Positions 1-6,226 of a stretch of DNA of 14,425 nucleotides are shown here, piece after piece. The position numbers were made by a program, and so were the translations under genes. A model generated the notes under the pieces. The model saw only the letters and a list, made by a program, of their open reading frames with translations. It was not told the DNA's origin and ran no database searches. The stretch comes from SKLM01 sp964421785 (GTDB taxonomy: Bacteria > Chloroflexota > Anaerolineae > B4-G1): NCBI GenBank assembly GCA_964421785.1, contig CAYQZG010000102.1, positions 1 through 14,425 on the forward strand, given 5' to 3'. Positions within the stretch are counted from its first letter, which is position 1; each line of letters opens with the position of its first letter.

Positions 1-54
1 CTGAGCCAGGAGGCCTCCTTTCACCGCGAGGGCCGCGAAACTCGCTGGAGCCCC

Positions 55-83
55 TTGGCTCCGGAGCGGTAAGGTGGTATAGT
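55..83 (+). promoter_or_regulatory. Candidate sigma70-type promoter for the methyltransferase gene
   Basis: TTGGCT (55-60), a 17-base spacer and TATAGT (78-83) match the housekeeping consensus in 4 of 6 and 5 of 6 positions. The predicted start near base 90 gives a leader of about 75 bases before the ATG at 164. The -35 element overlaps the right arm of a GGAGCC/GGCTCC hairpin (47-62) that may be the end of an upstream transcript. Bases 1-54 show no identifiable gene. Confidence 0.4.
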
Positions 84-163
84 GATGGTGAGGCCGGGGG
101 CGGTCGCTATCGAGTTGCGGTTCCACGGAGCTGCCCATCTATCGAGGGATCAAAAAAGCCAAG

Positions 164-871
164 ATGCTCTCACTGGATCGACAGGAGGGATATCGCCAGC
201 GCTACGCTCAGATGCGTACCGGTTGGCGGCCCAGTAGCCACGTCTACCGGGATCTGATAGCAGCGCGCCTCTTCCCCGGCGCCCGCGTGCTCGACCTGGG
301 TTGTGGACGAGGTGGCGTTATGGAAAGACTCCACGCGCGAGCTGCCCTGACGGCCGGGGTGGATCCGGATCATCGGTCACTCCGGGAGCACCGCGCGCTG
401 GCCCTTGCTCTGACGTGCGGCTTGGCCGAGGCCCTTCCTTACCCCGATGACACGTTCGACTTGGTCTGCTGTTCCTGGGTGCTGGAGCACCTGGGTGAGC
501 CGGCGCGCGCCTTTGCCGAGATAGCCCGGGTGCTTAGAGCGGATGGGCGGTTCATCTTCCTCACGCCCAACGTACGTCATCCTCTGCTGGTGATGAATCG
601 GGCGCTGTACTGGACCCGGGGCCGTTTGGTCGGTCGCCTCTATGGTCGTGCCGAGATCGACACCTTTCCCGCCTTCTACCGGGCGAACAGCCCAGAGCGG
701 ATCGAACGCTTGGCACGAGCCGCCGGATTTGAGCGCGTTGCTTTGCGCTGCGTCGGCGACCCCACCTACCTGGCCTTCAACGAGCCGATGTTTCGTTTGA
801 GCTGTCTCCTGGAGCGTCTCACGCCGCGTTCAATGGGCGTGCACCTGGTCGGTGTATGTGCCTCAACATGA
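164..871 (+). CDS. Class I SAM-dependent methyltransferase (Methyltransf_11 type)
   Basis: A 235-aa cytosolic protein with the Rossmann methyltransferase fold. The SAM-binding motif I VLDLGCGRG is at residues 42-50, the acidic end of strand 2 is D67 (GVDPD), and the motif LPYPDDTFDLV at 91-101 is followed by LEHL and by AEIARVLRADGRFIFLTPN, the usual strand 4/helix/strand 5 stretch of this superfamily. The C-terminal third (RLVGRLYGRAEIDTFPAFYRAN and onward) looks like the substrate cap found in methyltransferases acting on sugars, lipids or quinones, but nothing fixes the substrate. The frame is open back to base 92 and offers no better ATG, GTG or TTG; the Shine-Dalgarno (GAGGGA, 144-149) is far from the start. 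It stands alone upstream of uvrC, separated by 275 bases. Confidence 0.85.
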   Translation: MLSLDRQEGYRQRYAQMRTGWRPSSHVYRDLIAARLFPGARVLDLGCGRGGVMERLHARAALTAGVDPDHRSLREHRALALALTCGLAEALPYPDDTFDLVCCSWVLEHLGEPARAFAEIARVLRADGRFIFLTPNVRHPLLVMNRALYWTRGRLVGRLYGRAEIDTFPAFYRANSPERIERLARAAGFERVALRCVGDPTYLAFNEPMFRLSCLLERLTPRSMGVHLVGVCAST

Positions 872-877
872 AGCGGA

Positions 878-895
878 GGCTGGGTGGGACCAGCC
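878..895 (+). terminator. Possible terminator hairpin after the methyltransferase gene
   Basis: GGCTGG (878-883) and CCAGCC (890-895) form a 6-bp stem with a 6-base loop, 6 bases after the stop codon at 871. There is no T-run behind it (ATACCTCTCT), so termination is only suggested by position. The remainder of the gap up to uvrC holds the uvrC promoter and no convincing gene. Confidence 0.3.
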
Positions 896-1065
896 ATACC
901 TCTCTGTGCTCTCTCGATGCGATGCTCCGTCCGTTCACGCCCAGGGCATACGCCAGCAACCGTAAACGAGGCTGAGGCTGATGCCCAAGGCGAGCGCGAC
1001 AGGGAGCGACCTAAGGCACCCCAGGCCCTTTGGAACGGCTTCGTCTATCCGGCTGCCGAATTCGC

Positions 1066-1094
1066 TTGCCTTGACTATCCCATTGCGTTAGAAT
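1066..1094 (+). promoter_or_regulatory. Promoter of uvrC, overlapping a false upstream ATG
   Basis: TTGCCT (1066-1071), exactly 17 bases, then TAGAAT (1089-1094). The predicted start is near 1101. The in-frame ATG at 1093 overlaps the last bases of the -10 element and would lie outside the transcript, which argues that uvrC begins at the ATG at 1147 with a leader of about 45 bases. Confidence 0.6.
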
Positions 1095-1146
1095 GTGCTG
1101 GCAGGGATCCAGATTGTCTGCATCCCTTTGCTCAGTTGCGAGTGCG

Positions 1147-3003
1147 ATGATTGAAATAGCCGAGCACATTGAGAACCAGGTCAAGGCTTTGCCCCACAGG
1201 CCGGGCGTCTACCTGATGCACGATGTCGATGACGACGTCATCTACATAGGCAAGACCGTCGATCTTCGTAATCGGGTACGTTCCTACTTCCATGCCTCCG
1301 CCCAGGAGAACCCCAAGACCCGAGCCCTGACCGCCGAGATCGACGACCTGGAGTTCATCGTCACCGACTCGGAGCTGGAGGCGCTGATCCTCGAGGCGAA
1401 TCTTATCAAGAAGCACCGCCCCCGCTACAACGTACGCTTTAAGGATGACAAACGGTACCCATATATCAAGATCGGGTTATCTGACCCATACCCCAAGGTG
1501 ACGATCACGCGGCGCATTGAACGGGACGGCAGTCGCTACTTCGGTCCCTACACCTCCTCCGCAGCTGTCCACCAGACCCTTGATCTGTTGCGCAAGTCCT
1601 TTCCTTATCTGACCTGCAACCGTGACATCACGGGCGAGGACGAGCGCCCGTGCCTCTACTATGAGATCAAACGCTGCCTGGGGCCTTGCATCGGTGCGGT
1701 CTCGCAGGACGACTATCGGGCGATGATCCAGGGGTTGATTCGCTTCCTGGAGGGCCACGGGGAGGAGGTGATCGCCACTCTCCAGGAGCGTATGGAGTCC
1801 GCCGCCGACAGTTGGGACTTCGAACAGGCTGCATCACTGCGCGACCAGCTGCGCGCTGTTCAGAGCGTCGTCAGGAAACAGAAGGTGGTATCAGTCGCTG
1901 GTGCCGACCAAGATGTGATCGCCTTCGCGCGCCAGGAGGACGATGCCTGCGTACAGGTCTTCTTCATCAGAGGTGGGAAACTCCTGGGGCGCGAGTACTT
2001 CGTGCTCGAAGGGGCTCGTGAGGAGGATAATCGCCAGGTGATGACGGCTTTCCTCAAGCAGTTCTATGAGGAAGCGGCCTACGTTCCTCCGGAGGTTCTG
2101 TTGCCGGAACAGGTTGACGAGGCGTTGATTATTGAGCGATGGCTCAGGCAGAAGCGTGGGGAGAAGGTGGTGCTGCGTGTGCCTCATCGTGGGAGGAAGA
2201 AAGAGCTCGTAAGGATGGCGGCGGAGAATGCAGCGGAAACGTTGGCGGCACTGAGGGTTCAGTGGCAGGCCGATGCTCACAAGCAAGAACAGGCCCTGGC
2301 CGAGCTCGAGGAGGCGTTGAACCTCTCTAGGTCCCCCTCGCGCATCGAATGCTACGACATCTCCACAATGCAGGGAACCGAGACGACGGGCAGCATGGTG
2401 GTCTTCGTGCAGGGCGTGCCCCGCAAATCTCACTATCGGCGCTTCACCATCCGCGACGTGGAGGGTCAGGATGACTACGCCAGTATGCGCGAGGTGCTGG
2501 AACGTCGTTTCCGACGCTGGGAGATCGCGCAGTCGGAGGAGATGCTTGGCACGCGAGACATCAAGGGGTGGGCGAAGCTGCCTGATCTTCTCCTCGTGGA
2601 CGGGGGAAAGGGGCAGTTAGCGGTTGCCGTCGAGGTGCTGACATCTTTTGATCTCATCAACACCGTGTCAGTGGCAGCCCTTGCCAAGCAGCGTGAGGAA
2701 ATCTACGTGCCAGGTCGCTCAAAGCCCGTTCTGTTGCCGCGTCGCTCGCAAGGCCTCTTCCTGGTGCAGCGCGTGCGAGATGAGGCGCATCGCTTTGCCA
2801 TCAGACACCACCGAAGTCGCCGCCGTAAGGCCGGGTTGGCTTCTCGGCTCGAGAGCATCCCCGGTGTGGGGCCCGCACGGCGGAAGGCGCTTCTTAAGGC
2901 GTTTGGGTCCGTAGAGGCGATAAGAGCGGCAAGCCTGCAGGAACTCGATGCCGTCCCTCGCCTTCCTCGTTCTGTCGCCGAGGCGATCAAGAACAACCTC
3001 TGA
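1147..3003 (+). CDS. uvrC: UvrABC excinuclease subunit C
   Basis: UvrC makes the two incisions on either side of a bulky DNA lesion after UvrA/UvrB loading. The 618-aa protein has all family parts: the GIY-YIG nuclease (GVYLMHD at 20-26, VIYIGK at 31-36, R45), a four-cysteine set C157-X11-C169-X7-C177-X3-C181 matching the iron-sulfur ligands of UvrC, the UvrB-binding UVR coiled coil (about 210-241), the RNase H-like second nuclease (D404 in ECYDIS, D485 in LLVDGGKGQ, H548 in DEAHRF), and tandem helix-hairpin-helix motifs at the C-terminus (IPGVGPARRKALLKAFGS). Length is normal. I chose ATG 1147 because family members begin shortly before LPxxPGVYxM and because the alternative ATG at 1093 lies in the -10 box. 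There is no good Shine-Dalgarno. No catalytic residue I checked is missing. Confidence 0.97.
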   Translation: MIEIAEHIENQVKALPHRPGVYLMHDVDDDVIYIGKTVDLRNRVRSYFHASAQENPKTRALTAEIDDLEFIVTDSELEALILEANLIKKHRPRYNVRFKDDKRYPYIKIGLSDPYPKVTITRRIERDGSRYFGPYTSSAAVHQTLDLLRKSFPYLTCNRDITGEDERPCLYYEIKRCLGPCIGAVSQDDYRAMIQGLIRFLEGHGEEVIATLQERMESAADSWDFEQAASLRDQLRAVQSVVRKQKVVSVAGADQDVIAFARQEDDACVQVFFIRGGKLLGREYFVLEGAREEDNRQVMTAFLKQFYEEAAYVPPEVLLPEQVDEALIIERWLRQKRGEKVVLRVPHRGRKKELVRMAAENAAETLAALRVQWQADAHKQEQALAELEEALNLSRSPSRIECYDISTMQGTETTGSMVVFVQGVPRKSHYRRFTIRDVEGQDDYASMREVLERRFRRWEIAQSEEMLGTRDIKGWAKLPDLLLVDGGKGQLAVAVEVLTSFDLINTVSVAALAKQREEIYVPGRSKPVLLPRRSQGLFLVQRVRDEAHRFAIRHHRSRRRKAGLASRLESIPGVGPARRKALLKAFGSVEAIRAASLQELDAVPRLPRSVAEAIKNNL

Positions 3004-3086
3004 GATCCAGTTGATCAAAGCTGCCCCCTCACGGTCGGCTAGAGGACGCTCTTCGTGGGCAAGTAGGCCTTCATGGTAAGCTTCAA

Positions 3087-3114
3087 TTGCCAGCTCCAGG
3101 GTTTATGCTATAAT
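3087..3114 (+). promoter_or_regulatory. Strong extended -10 promoter for the dksA-like/rpsU/S1 gene run
   Basis: TTGCCA (3087-3092), a 16-base spacer and a perfect TATAAT (3109-3114) preceded by TGC (3106-3108), the extended -10 signal. The predicted start is near 3121, 84 bases after the uvrC stop, and leaves a leader of about 319 bases before the first start codon at 3440. It is one of the best promoter matches in the window, consistent with a heavily expressed translation-related operon. Confidence 0.75.
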
Positions 3115-3120
3115 ATGGTA

Positions 3121-3421
3121 TCGCGGTAGAAAACCGCATGCTGGTTTTGCGTGGGGCGCCGAAGGGTTTGTGGTCTCGTCGGGGTACCTCCAGGTGCGAT
3201 GTCGAGTGGATATGCTTGCTGCTCGACACGAGAATTCAGCGTGAGCTTGACCGGACGCGAAGCGGAAGGCTGACGTCACTCTATTGAATTCTGGCAGGAC
3301 ATTTCAGGGCCTCTAATGGCGTGAGGTCTGTTCTGAGAGTCTTTCTCAGTTCCCATACTGACGTTCCTGAATCGGACTTGGTTTGGCCAAGACCAGAGCA
3401 TGGTTGGCGGCTGACCAAGTC
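3121..3421 (+). ncRNA. Long structured leader RNA (or independent small RNA) upstream of the dksA-like gene
   Basis: This fills the 436-base gap after uvrC. From the predicted start the RNA can form: GCGGT/ACCGC (3123-3127/3133-3137), in competition with AAAACC/GGTTTT (3130-3135/3143-3148); GTCGAG/CTCGAC (3201-3206/3222-3227); GAATTCA/TGAATTC (3232-3238/3285-3291) enclosing GTGA/TCAC (3241-3244/3276-3279); CTGAGA/TCTCAG (3333-3338/3344-3349); and an 8-bp GACTTGGT/ACCAAGTC stem (3375-3382/3414-3421) enclosing GCCA-AG-ACCA/TGGT-TGGC. The last structure ends 18 bases before the ATG at 3440. I find no RNase P, tmRNA or SRP signature. Whether it is a regulatory 5' UTR or a separate RNA cannot be told from the sequence. 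Confidence 0.45.
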
Positions 3422-3439
3422 TGTGCGTGTTAGTAAAAG

Positions 3440-3775
3440 ATGGTTGTTGAAGAGAAGCTAGATGAAGCGAAAGAGCTCCAGCGTGAGTTGGATGAACTGC
3501 GCAGACAGATCGATGCGCTTGAGCATGGGCTCGAGGAGAAACCTGATTATGGTATGGGCAAGGGCGATCCATCCATCACGCGGTGGGAACTTGACCAGGC
3601 TATGTTGAGCGACCTCAAGAGACGAGCTGAAAGCCTTGAGCGGCAGCTCTCGCGGATCAATCAGGGCACCTACGGTATCTGTGAGCGTTGCGGCGCTCCG
3701 ATCAATCCGGATCGGTTGGCAGTCTTGCCCGATACGACTCTGTGTATTCAGTGCGCCCGGTCTGATGAGGTCTGA
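3440..3775 (+). CDS. TraR/DksA-family C4 zinc finger protein
   Basis: A 111-aa protein: an N-terminal coiled coil (about residues 3-34, rich in E, K, L and R), a short connector, a second helix (48-75), then YGICERCGAPINPDRL with the zinc site C81-X2-C84-X17-C102-X2-C105. DksA/TraR proteins insert a coiled coil into the secondary channel of RNA polymerase and, with ppGpp in some members, change promoter use; the same role is inferred here. The acidic tip motif DxxDxA of E. coli DksA is not visible, so a different mode of action or a purely structural role is possible. The start is fixed by a TAA three codons upstream in frame. No clear Shine-Dalgarno precedes the ATG (TAGTAAAAG). It is first in the row leading to rpsU. 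Confidence 0.88.
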   Translation: MVVEEKLDEAKELQRELDELRRQIDALEHGLEEKPDYGMGKGDPSITRWELDQAMLSDLKRRAESLERQLSRINQGTYGICERCGAPINPDRLAVLPDTTLCIQCARSDEV

Positions 3776-3861
3776 GTGCCTGCAGTCATCAGGCCCAGGG
3801 CGTCATAAATGGTGTGACAGTTGATATCGTGATATGACGGTTGAAAAGGAGGTGAAAAAAG

Positions 3862-4071
3862 TTGACAAAGGTGGAATTAAGGCCAGGAGAGTCACAGCGA
3901 AGCTTGCTCAAGCGATTCCGGAAGAAGGTTGCTCGCTCCCGAATCCTGAGCACAGTGAAGAAGAAGCGCTATTACGTTTCCGAGAGCGAGAAGAGACGCA
4001 TCGCGCGTCGTAAGGCGATCCGACGTGAACGTAAGCGCCGACAGAAGGAAGAACAGAAGTACGGGTACTAG
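3862..4071 (+). CDS. rpsU: Small ribosomal subunit protein bS21
   Basis: A 69-aa, strongly basic protein beginning MTKVELRPGESQRSLLKRF, with the typical RSRILSTVKKKRYYVSESEKRRIARRKAIRR core and a Lys/Arg-rich tail. bS21 sits next to the anti-Shine-Dalgarno end of 16S rRNA and helps mRNA start-site selection. The start is TTG at 3862, supported by a full AAGGAGGTG (3845-3853) 8 bases upstream; the GTG at 3852 is in another frame. The next gene begins 4 bases after its stop, so the S1-domain gene is probably translationally coupled. A rare TTG start behind a near-perfect ribosome site may tune the protein's level. Confidence 0.95.
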   Translation: MTKVELRPGESQRSLLKRFRKKVARSRILSTVKKKRYYVSESEKRRIARRKAIRRERKRRQKEEQKYGY

Positions 4072-4075
4072 CTCA

Positions 4076-5206
4076 ATGGGGCAACCGCGCACCGACATCC
4101 AAGAGCAGCTCTCAGCCCTAATCGAGAGTGACTACGACTATACGCGTCCTAAGCGTGGTGATATCTGCGAGGCCGTTGTCCTCTTCGTTGCTGCGGACGA
4201 GTTGATCGTCGACCTGGGCGTTAAGTGGGATGGCGTTGTTCCTCGTGAGGATCTGCAACGGCTGGATGATGGCTTCAGAGCTGGCCTGCAAGCTGGAGAT
4301 CGCGTACCCGTTATGATACGCGACACGCGTGCTAGTGGTGACGGCATTATTGTCTCGTTGAACCAGGGATTAGCTCAGCAGGACTGGCTGCGCGCAAGGG
4401 AAGCTTTGGATTGTGGCGAGACGTGTGACGCCGAGGTGACTGATGTGAACAGCGGTGGTGTCCTGGTCTCCTTTGGTCGAGTGCGCGGGTTTGTGCCGAA
4501 CTCACACCTGTCCTCGGTTCCGCCGGGATTGCGTGGTGAACGTCTTAGAGAGGCGAAATCCGACTTGATCGGGGAGACGTTGACGCTTGCTGTCTTGGAG
4601 GTGGAGCAGCGTCGACGACGATTGGTCCTTTCGGAGCGCGCCGCGAATCAGCGGCGCCGTCAAAAGGTGCTCAGTGAGCTGAACGCGGATGAGGAACGCA
4701 CAGGGGTCGTGCGAAACCTGGTTGATTATGGTGCCTTCGTGGATTTAGGAGGTGTCGACGGCCTGGTTCACATTTCGGAGTTGGACTGGAGACACTTGAG
4801 CCATCCCAGCGACGTGCTCGATGTTGGTGATGAAGTTGAGGTGAAGATCCTGAGTGTCGATCGAGAGCGAGAGCGCATTGAGCTGAGTCGCAAGCGCATG
4901 TTGCCCGATCCATGGCCGGTTGTCGTTGGAGAGCTAGAGGTGGATCAGGTCGTCGAAGGTCACGTGACGAATGTTGTTGATTTCGGCGCTTTCGTGGACG
5001 TCGGTCGCGGGGTGGAAGGTCTGGTTCACACCTCTGAGATGCCCAATGGTAAGGCGACCTGTGCAGAACTGGCACGTGAAGTGCCGGTCAAGGTGCGTGT
5101 CTTGAATATCGATGCTGCAAGGCGGCGTCTTGCCCTTAGCCTGCGTGGTGTTCCAGATGTCGCTTTGGCGTGTCAGGAAGACGCGTTTAGAGAGCGAATG
5201 ACCTAG
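4076..5206 (+). CDS. Four-S1-domain RNA-binding protein (ribosomal protein S1-like)
   Basis: A 376-aa protein with four S1 (OB-fold) domains at about residues 25-98, 113-190, 206-276 and 286-357. The third and fourth carry the best signatures (VVRNLVDYGAFVDLGGVDGLVHISEL and VTNVVDFGAFVDVGRGVEGLVHTSEM); the first two are more diverged. Proteins of this size with four S1 repeats are the common bacterial bS1 homologues outside proteobacteria; they bind single-stranded mRNA and help load it on the 30S subunit. A role with bS21, encoded immediately upstream, is a natural inference. I chose ATG 4076, 4 bases after the rpsU stop; a GTG at 4025 would overlap rpsU by 47 bases and adds residues unlike S1 proteins. 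No independent Shine-Dalgarno is visible, which fits coupling. Confidence 0.93.
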   Translation: MGQPRTDIQEQLSALIESDYDYTRPKRGDICEAVVLFVAADELIVDLGVKWDGVVPREDLQRLDDGFRAGLQAGDRVPVMIRDTRASGDGIIVSLNQGLAQQDWLRAREALDCGETCDAEVTDVNSGGVLVSFGRVRGFVPNSHLSSVPPGLRGERLREAKSDLIGETLTLAVLEVEQRRRRLVLSERAANQRRRQKVLSELNADEERTGVVRNLVDYGAFVDLGGVDGLVHISELDWRHLSHPSDVLDVGDEVEVKILSVDRERERIELSRKRMLPDPWPVVVGELEVDQVVEGHVTNVVDFGAFVDVGRGVEGLVHTSEMPNGKATCAELAREVPVKVRVLNIDAARRRLALSLRGVPDVALACQEDAFRERMT

Positions 5207-5231
5207 GGTCTTGGTGCTGGAAGGTCGTTTC

Positions 5232-5588
5232 ATGAAGGGCGAACTCAATATCATCGTGTGTCAACGTTGCGGCCGAGGCTTCGTGCTAACCGCCACCTAT
5301 CGTGATTTCTTGCTGAGGTGGGGAAGACCACTGGTCGTTCCAGTGCTTTGCCCAACTTGTTTCTTGGGCGCGGGACCTCTACCCAAGGAGGAGGGAAAGG
5401 TGAAGTGGTTTAGCCCGCGCAAGCACTACGGTTTCATTACAATCGAAGAGGACAGAGATGTATTCTTCCACCAGGAGCAGCTTCTAGAGGAGGTCGATGG
5501 CGTGCCACAGAAAGGACAACCGGCTCGCTTTCATATGCGACACTCGCCGAAGGGCCCAGAGGCGCTTAACGTGGAGATTGAAGGATAA
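5232..5588 (+). CDS. Zinc-ribbon and cold-shock domain fusion protein
   Basis: A 118-aa protein in two parts. Residues 1-50 hold a predicted zinc ribbon, C10-X2-C13 and C40-X2-C43 (IVCQRCGRGF and VLCPTCF), with an aromatic/hydrophobic stretch between. Residues 54-118 are a cold-shock domain starting EGKVKWFSPRKHYGFITIEED, with RNP1 (KHYGFI, 64-69) and RNP2 (DVFFH, 76-80). Binding of single-stranded RNA or DNA is expected from the domain; the zinc ribbon may add specificity or a protein contact. ATG 5232 has GGAAGG 7 bases upstream; a TTG at 5211 is possible but less well placed. It follows the S1 gene by 25 bases and precedes the next start by 2 bases, so cotranscription is likely. Confidence 0.85.
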   Translation: MKGELNIIVCQRCGRGFVLTATYRDFLLRWGRPLVVPVLCPTCFLGAGPLPKEEGKVKWFSPRKHYGFITIEEDRDVFFHQEQLLEEVDGVPQKGQPARFHMRHSPKGPEALNVEIEG

Positions 5589-5590
5589 CT

Positions 5591-5947
5591 ATGTCATCCT
5601 ATCGGATTCAGTTACGTGAGGTAAGGTTGGCAACGGACGGGACTGACGACGTGGCCTTGTTCGACGTCACGCGAGAGGAGGATGGCGAAACTTGGATCGT
5701 GCCTGCTCTTCTGTCCCCACTCTTCCGGCTGATTAACATGCGGGCAACAGTGTCCGATGACAGCCGTCGTGAGATGGTCGCTGGGTTGGGAGCGCGATCC
5801 ATTGTGGAGCATCTGAATCGGCGTATGGAACCACCGGACGAGCCCCTTCTGTTCAGCTTGGACTATCCGGGGGCTCCTGGCGATCCAGAGCCACTCCCGG
5901 CCTATGAACACGCGATTGTTGAGGTGGAGGAACATCCGAGTACGTGA
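5591..5947 (+). CDS. Uncharacterised 118-aa acidic protein between two cold-shock genes
   Basis: I do not recognise this protein. It is acidic and has a predicted mixed fold: N-terminal strands (SYRIQLREVRLATD, DVALFDVTREEDGETWIVPALLSPLF), a helix around MVAGLGARSIVEHLNRRM, and an acidic, proline-rich C-terminal tail. There is no signal peptide, membrane segment or metal-binding cysteine. It is likely a real gene: it starts 2 bases after the stop of the zinc-ribbon/cold-shock gene, has GAAGGA 6 bases before its ATG, and fills the space between two cold-shock genes. The arrangement suggests a partner or regulator of RNA-binding proteins, but that is guilt by association only. Confidence 0.75.
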   Translation: MSSYRIQLREVRLATDGTDDVALFDVTREEDGETWIVPALLSPLFRLINMRATVSDDSRREMVAGLGARSIVEHLNRRMEPPDEPLLFSLDYPGAPGDPEPLPAYEHAIVEVEEHPST

Positions 5948-6004
5948 CGTTAAGATTCAAGCAGAATAGCCGAGTAGATTGATCAAATAAGGAGAAGGAG
6001 TAAA

Positions 6005-6226
6005 GTGTCTGATCGAGTAACAGGTAATATCAAGTGGTTCGATCATCAAAAGCGATATGGTTTCATTCGACGTGATGATGGGAGGCCTGACGTCTTCGTG
6101 CATATGAATGACTTCCGCGATAGGATGGATGCCTATTGGCTGAGACGAGGCGACACCGTTGAGTTTGGAGTCGAGGAGGCTGACAAAGGACCCCGAGCTC
6201 AACAAGTTGTCGTCGTTCATTCTTAA
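6005..6226 (+). CDS. Cold-shock domain protein, CspA family
   Basis: A 73-aa single cold-shock domain, the usual size for the family: VTGNIKWFDHQKRYGFIRRDDG with RNP1 (KRYGFI, 16-21) and RNP2 (VFVH, 30-33), ending in the expected strand QQVVVVHS. These proteins bind single-stranded RNA and melt secondary structure. The start is GTG at 6005, preceded by a doubled ribosome site AAGGAGAAGGAG (5989-6000); no ATG is available nearby in frame. The gene lies 57 bases after the uncharacterised gene and is probably the last of the run. RNP1 has Arg where the classical KGFGFI has Gly, paralleling the His in the other cold-shock protein of this cluster. Confidence 0.93.
   Translation: MSDRVTGNIKWFDHQKRYGFIRRDDGRPDVFVHMNDFRDRMDAYWLRRGDTVEFGVEEADKGPRAQQVVVVHS

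Noticed and set aside
1093..1146. N-terminal extension of uvrC from the ATG at 1093
   Set aside because: The ATG overlaps the -10 box, and the 18 added residues do not resemble UvrC N-termini.
884..1150. 88-aa open frame on the + strand before uvrC
   Set aside because: Runs through the uvrC promoter and past the uvrC start, has no ribosome site and no protein-like pattern.
3138..3287. 49-codon upstream open frame in the leader of the dksA-like gene
   Set aside because: No ribosome site, arginine-rich composition without any motif, and it overlaps predicted stems; chance is the simplest explanation.
3121..3439. RNase P RNA, tmRNA or SRP RNA in the long gap after uvrC
   Set aside because: None of the conserved cores (RNase P P4, tmRNA tRNA-like ends, SRP domain IV) could be found.
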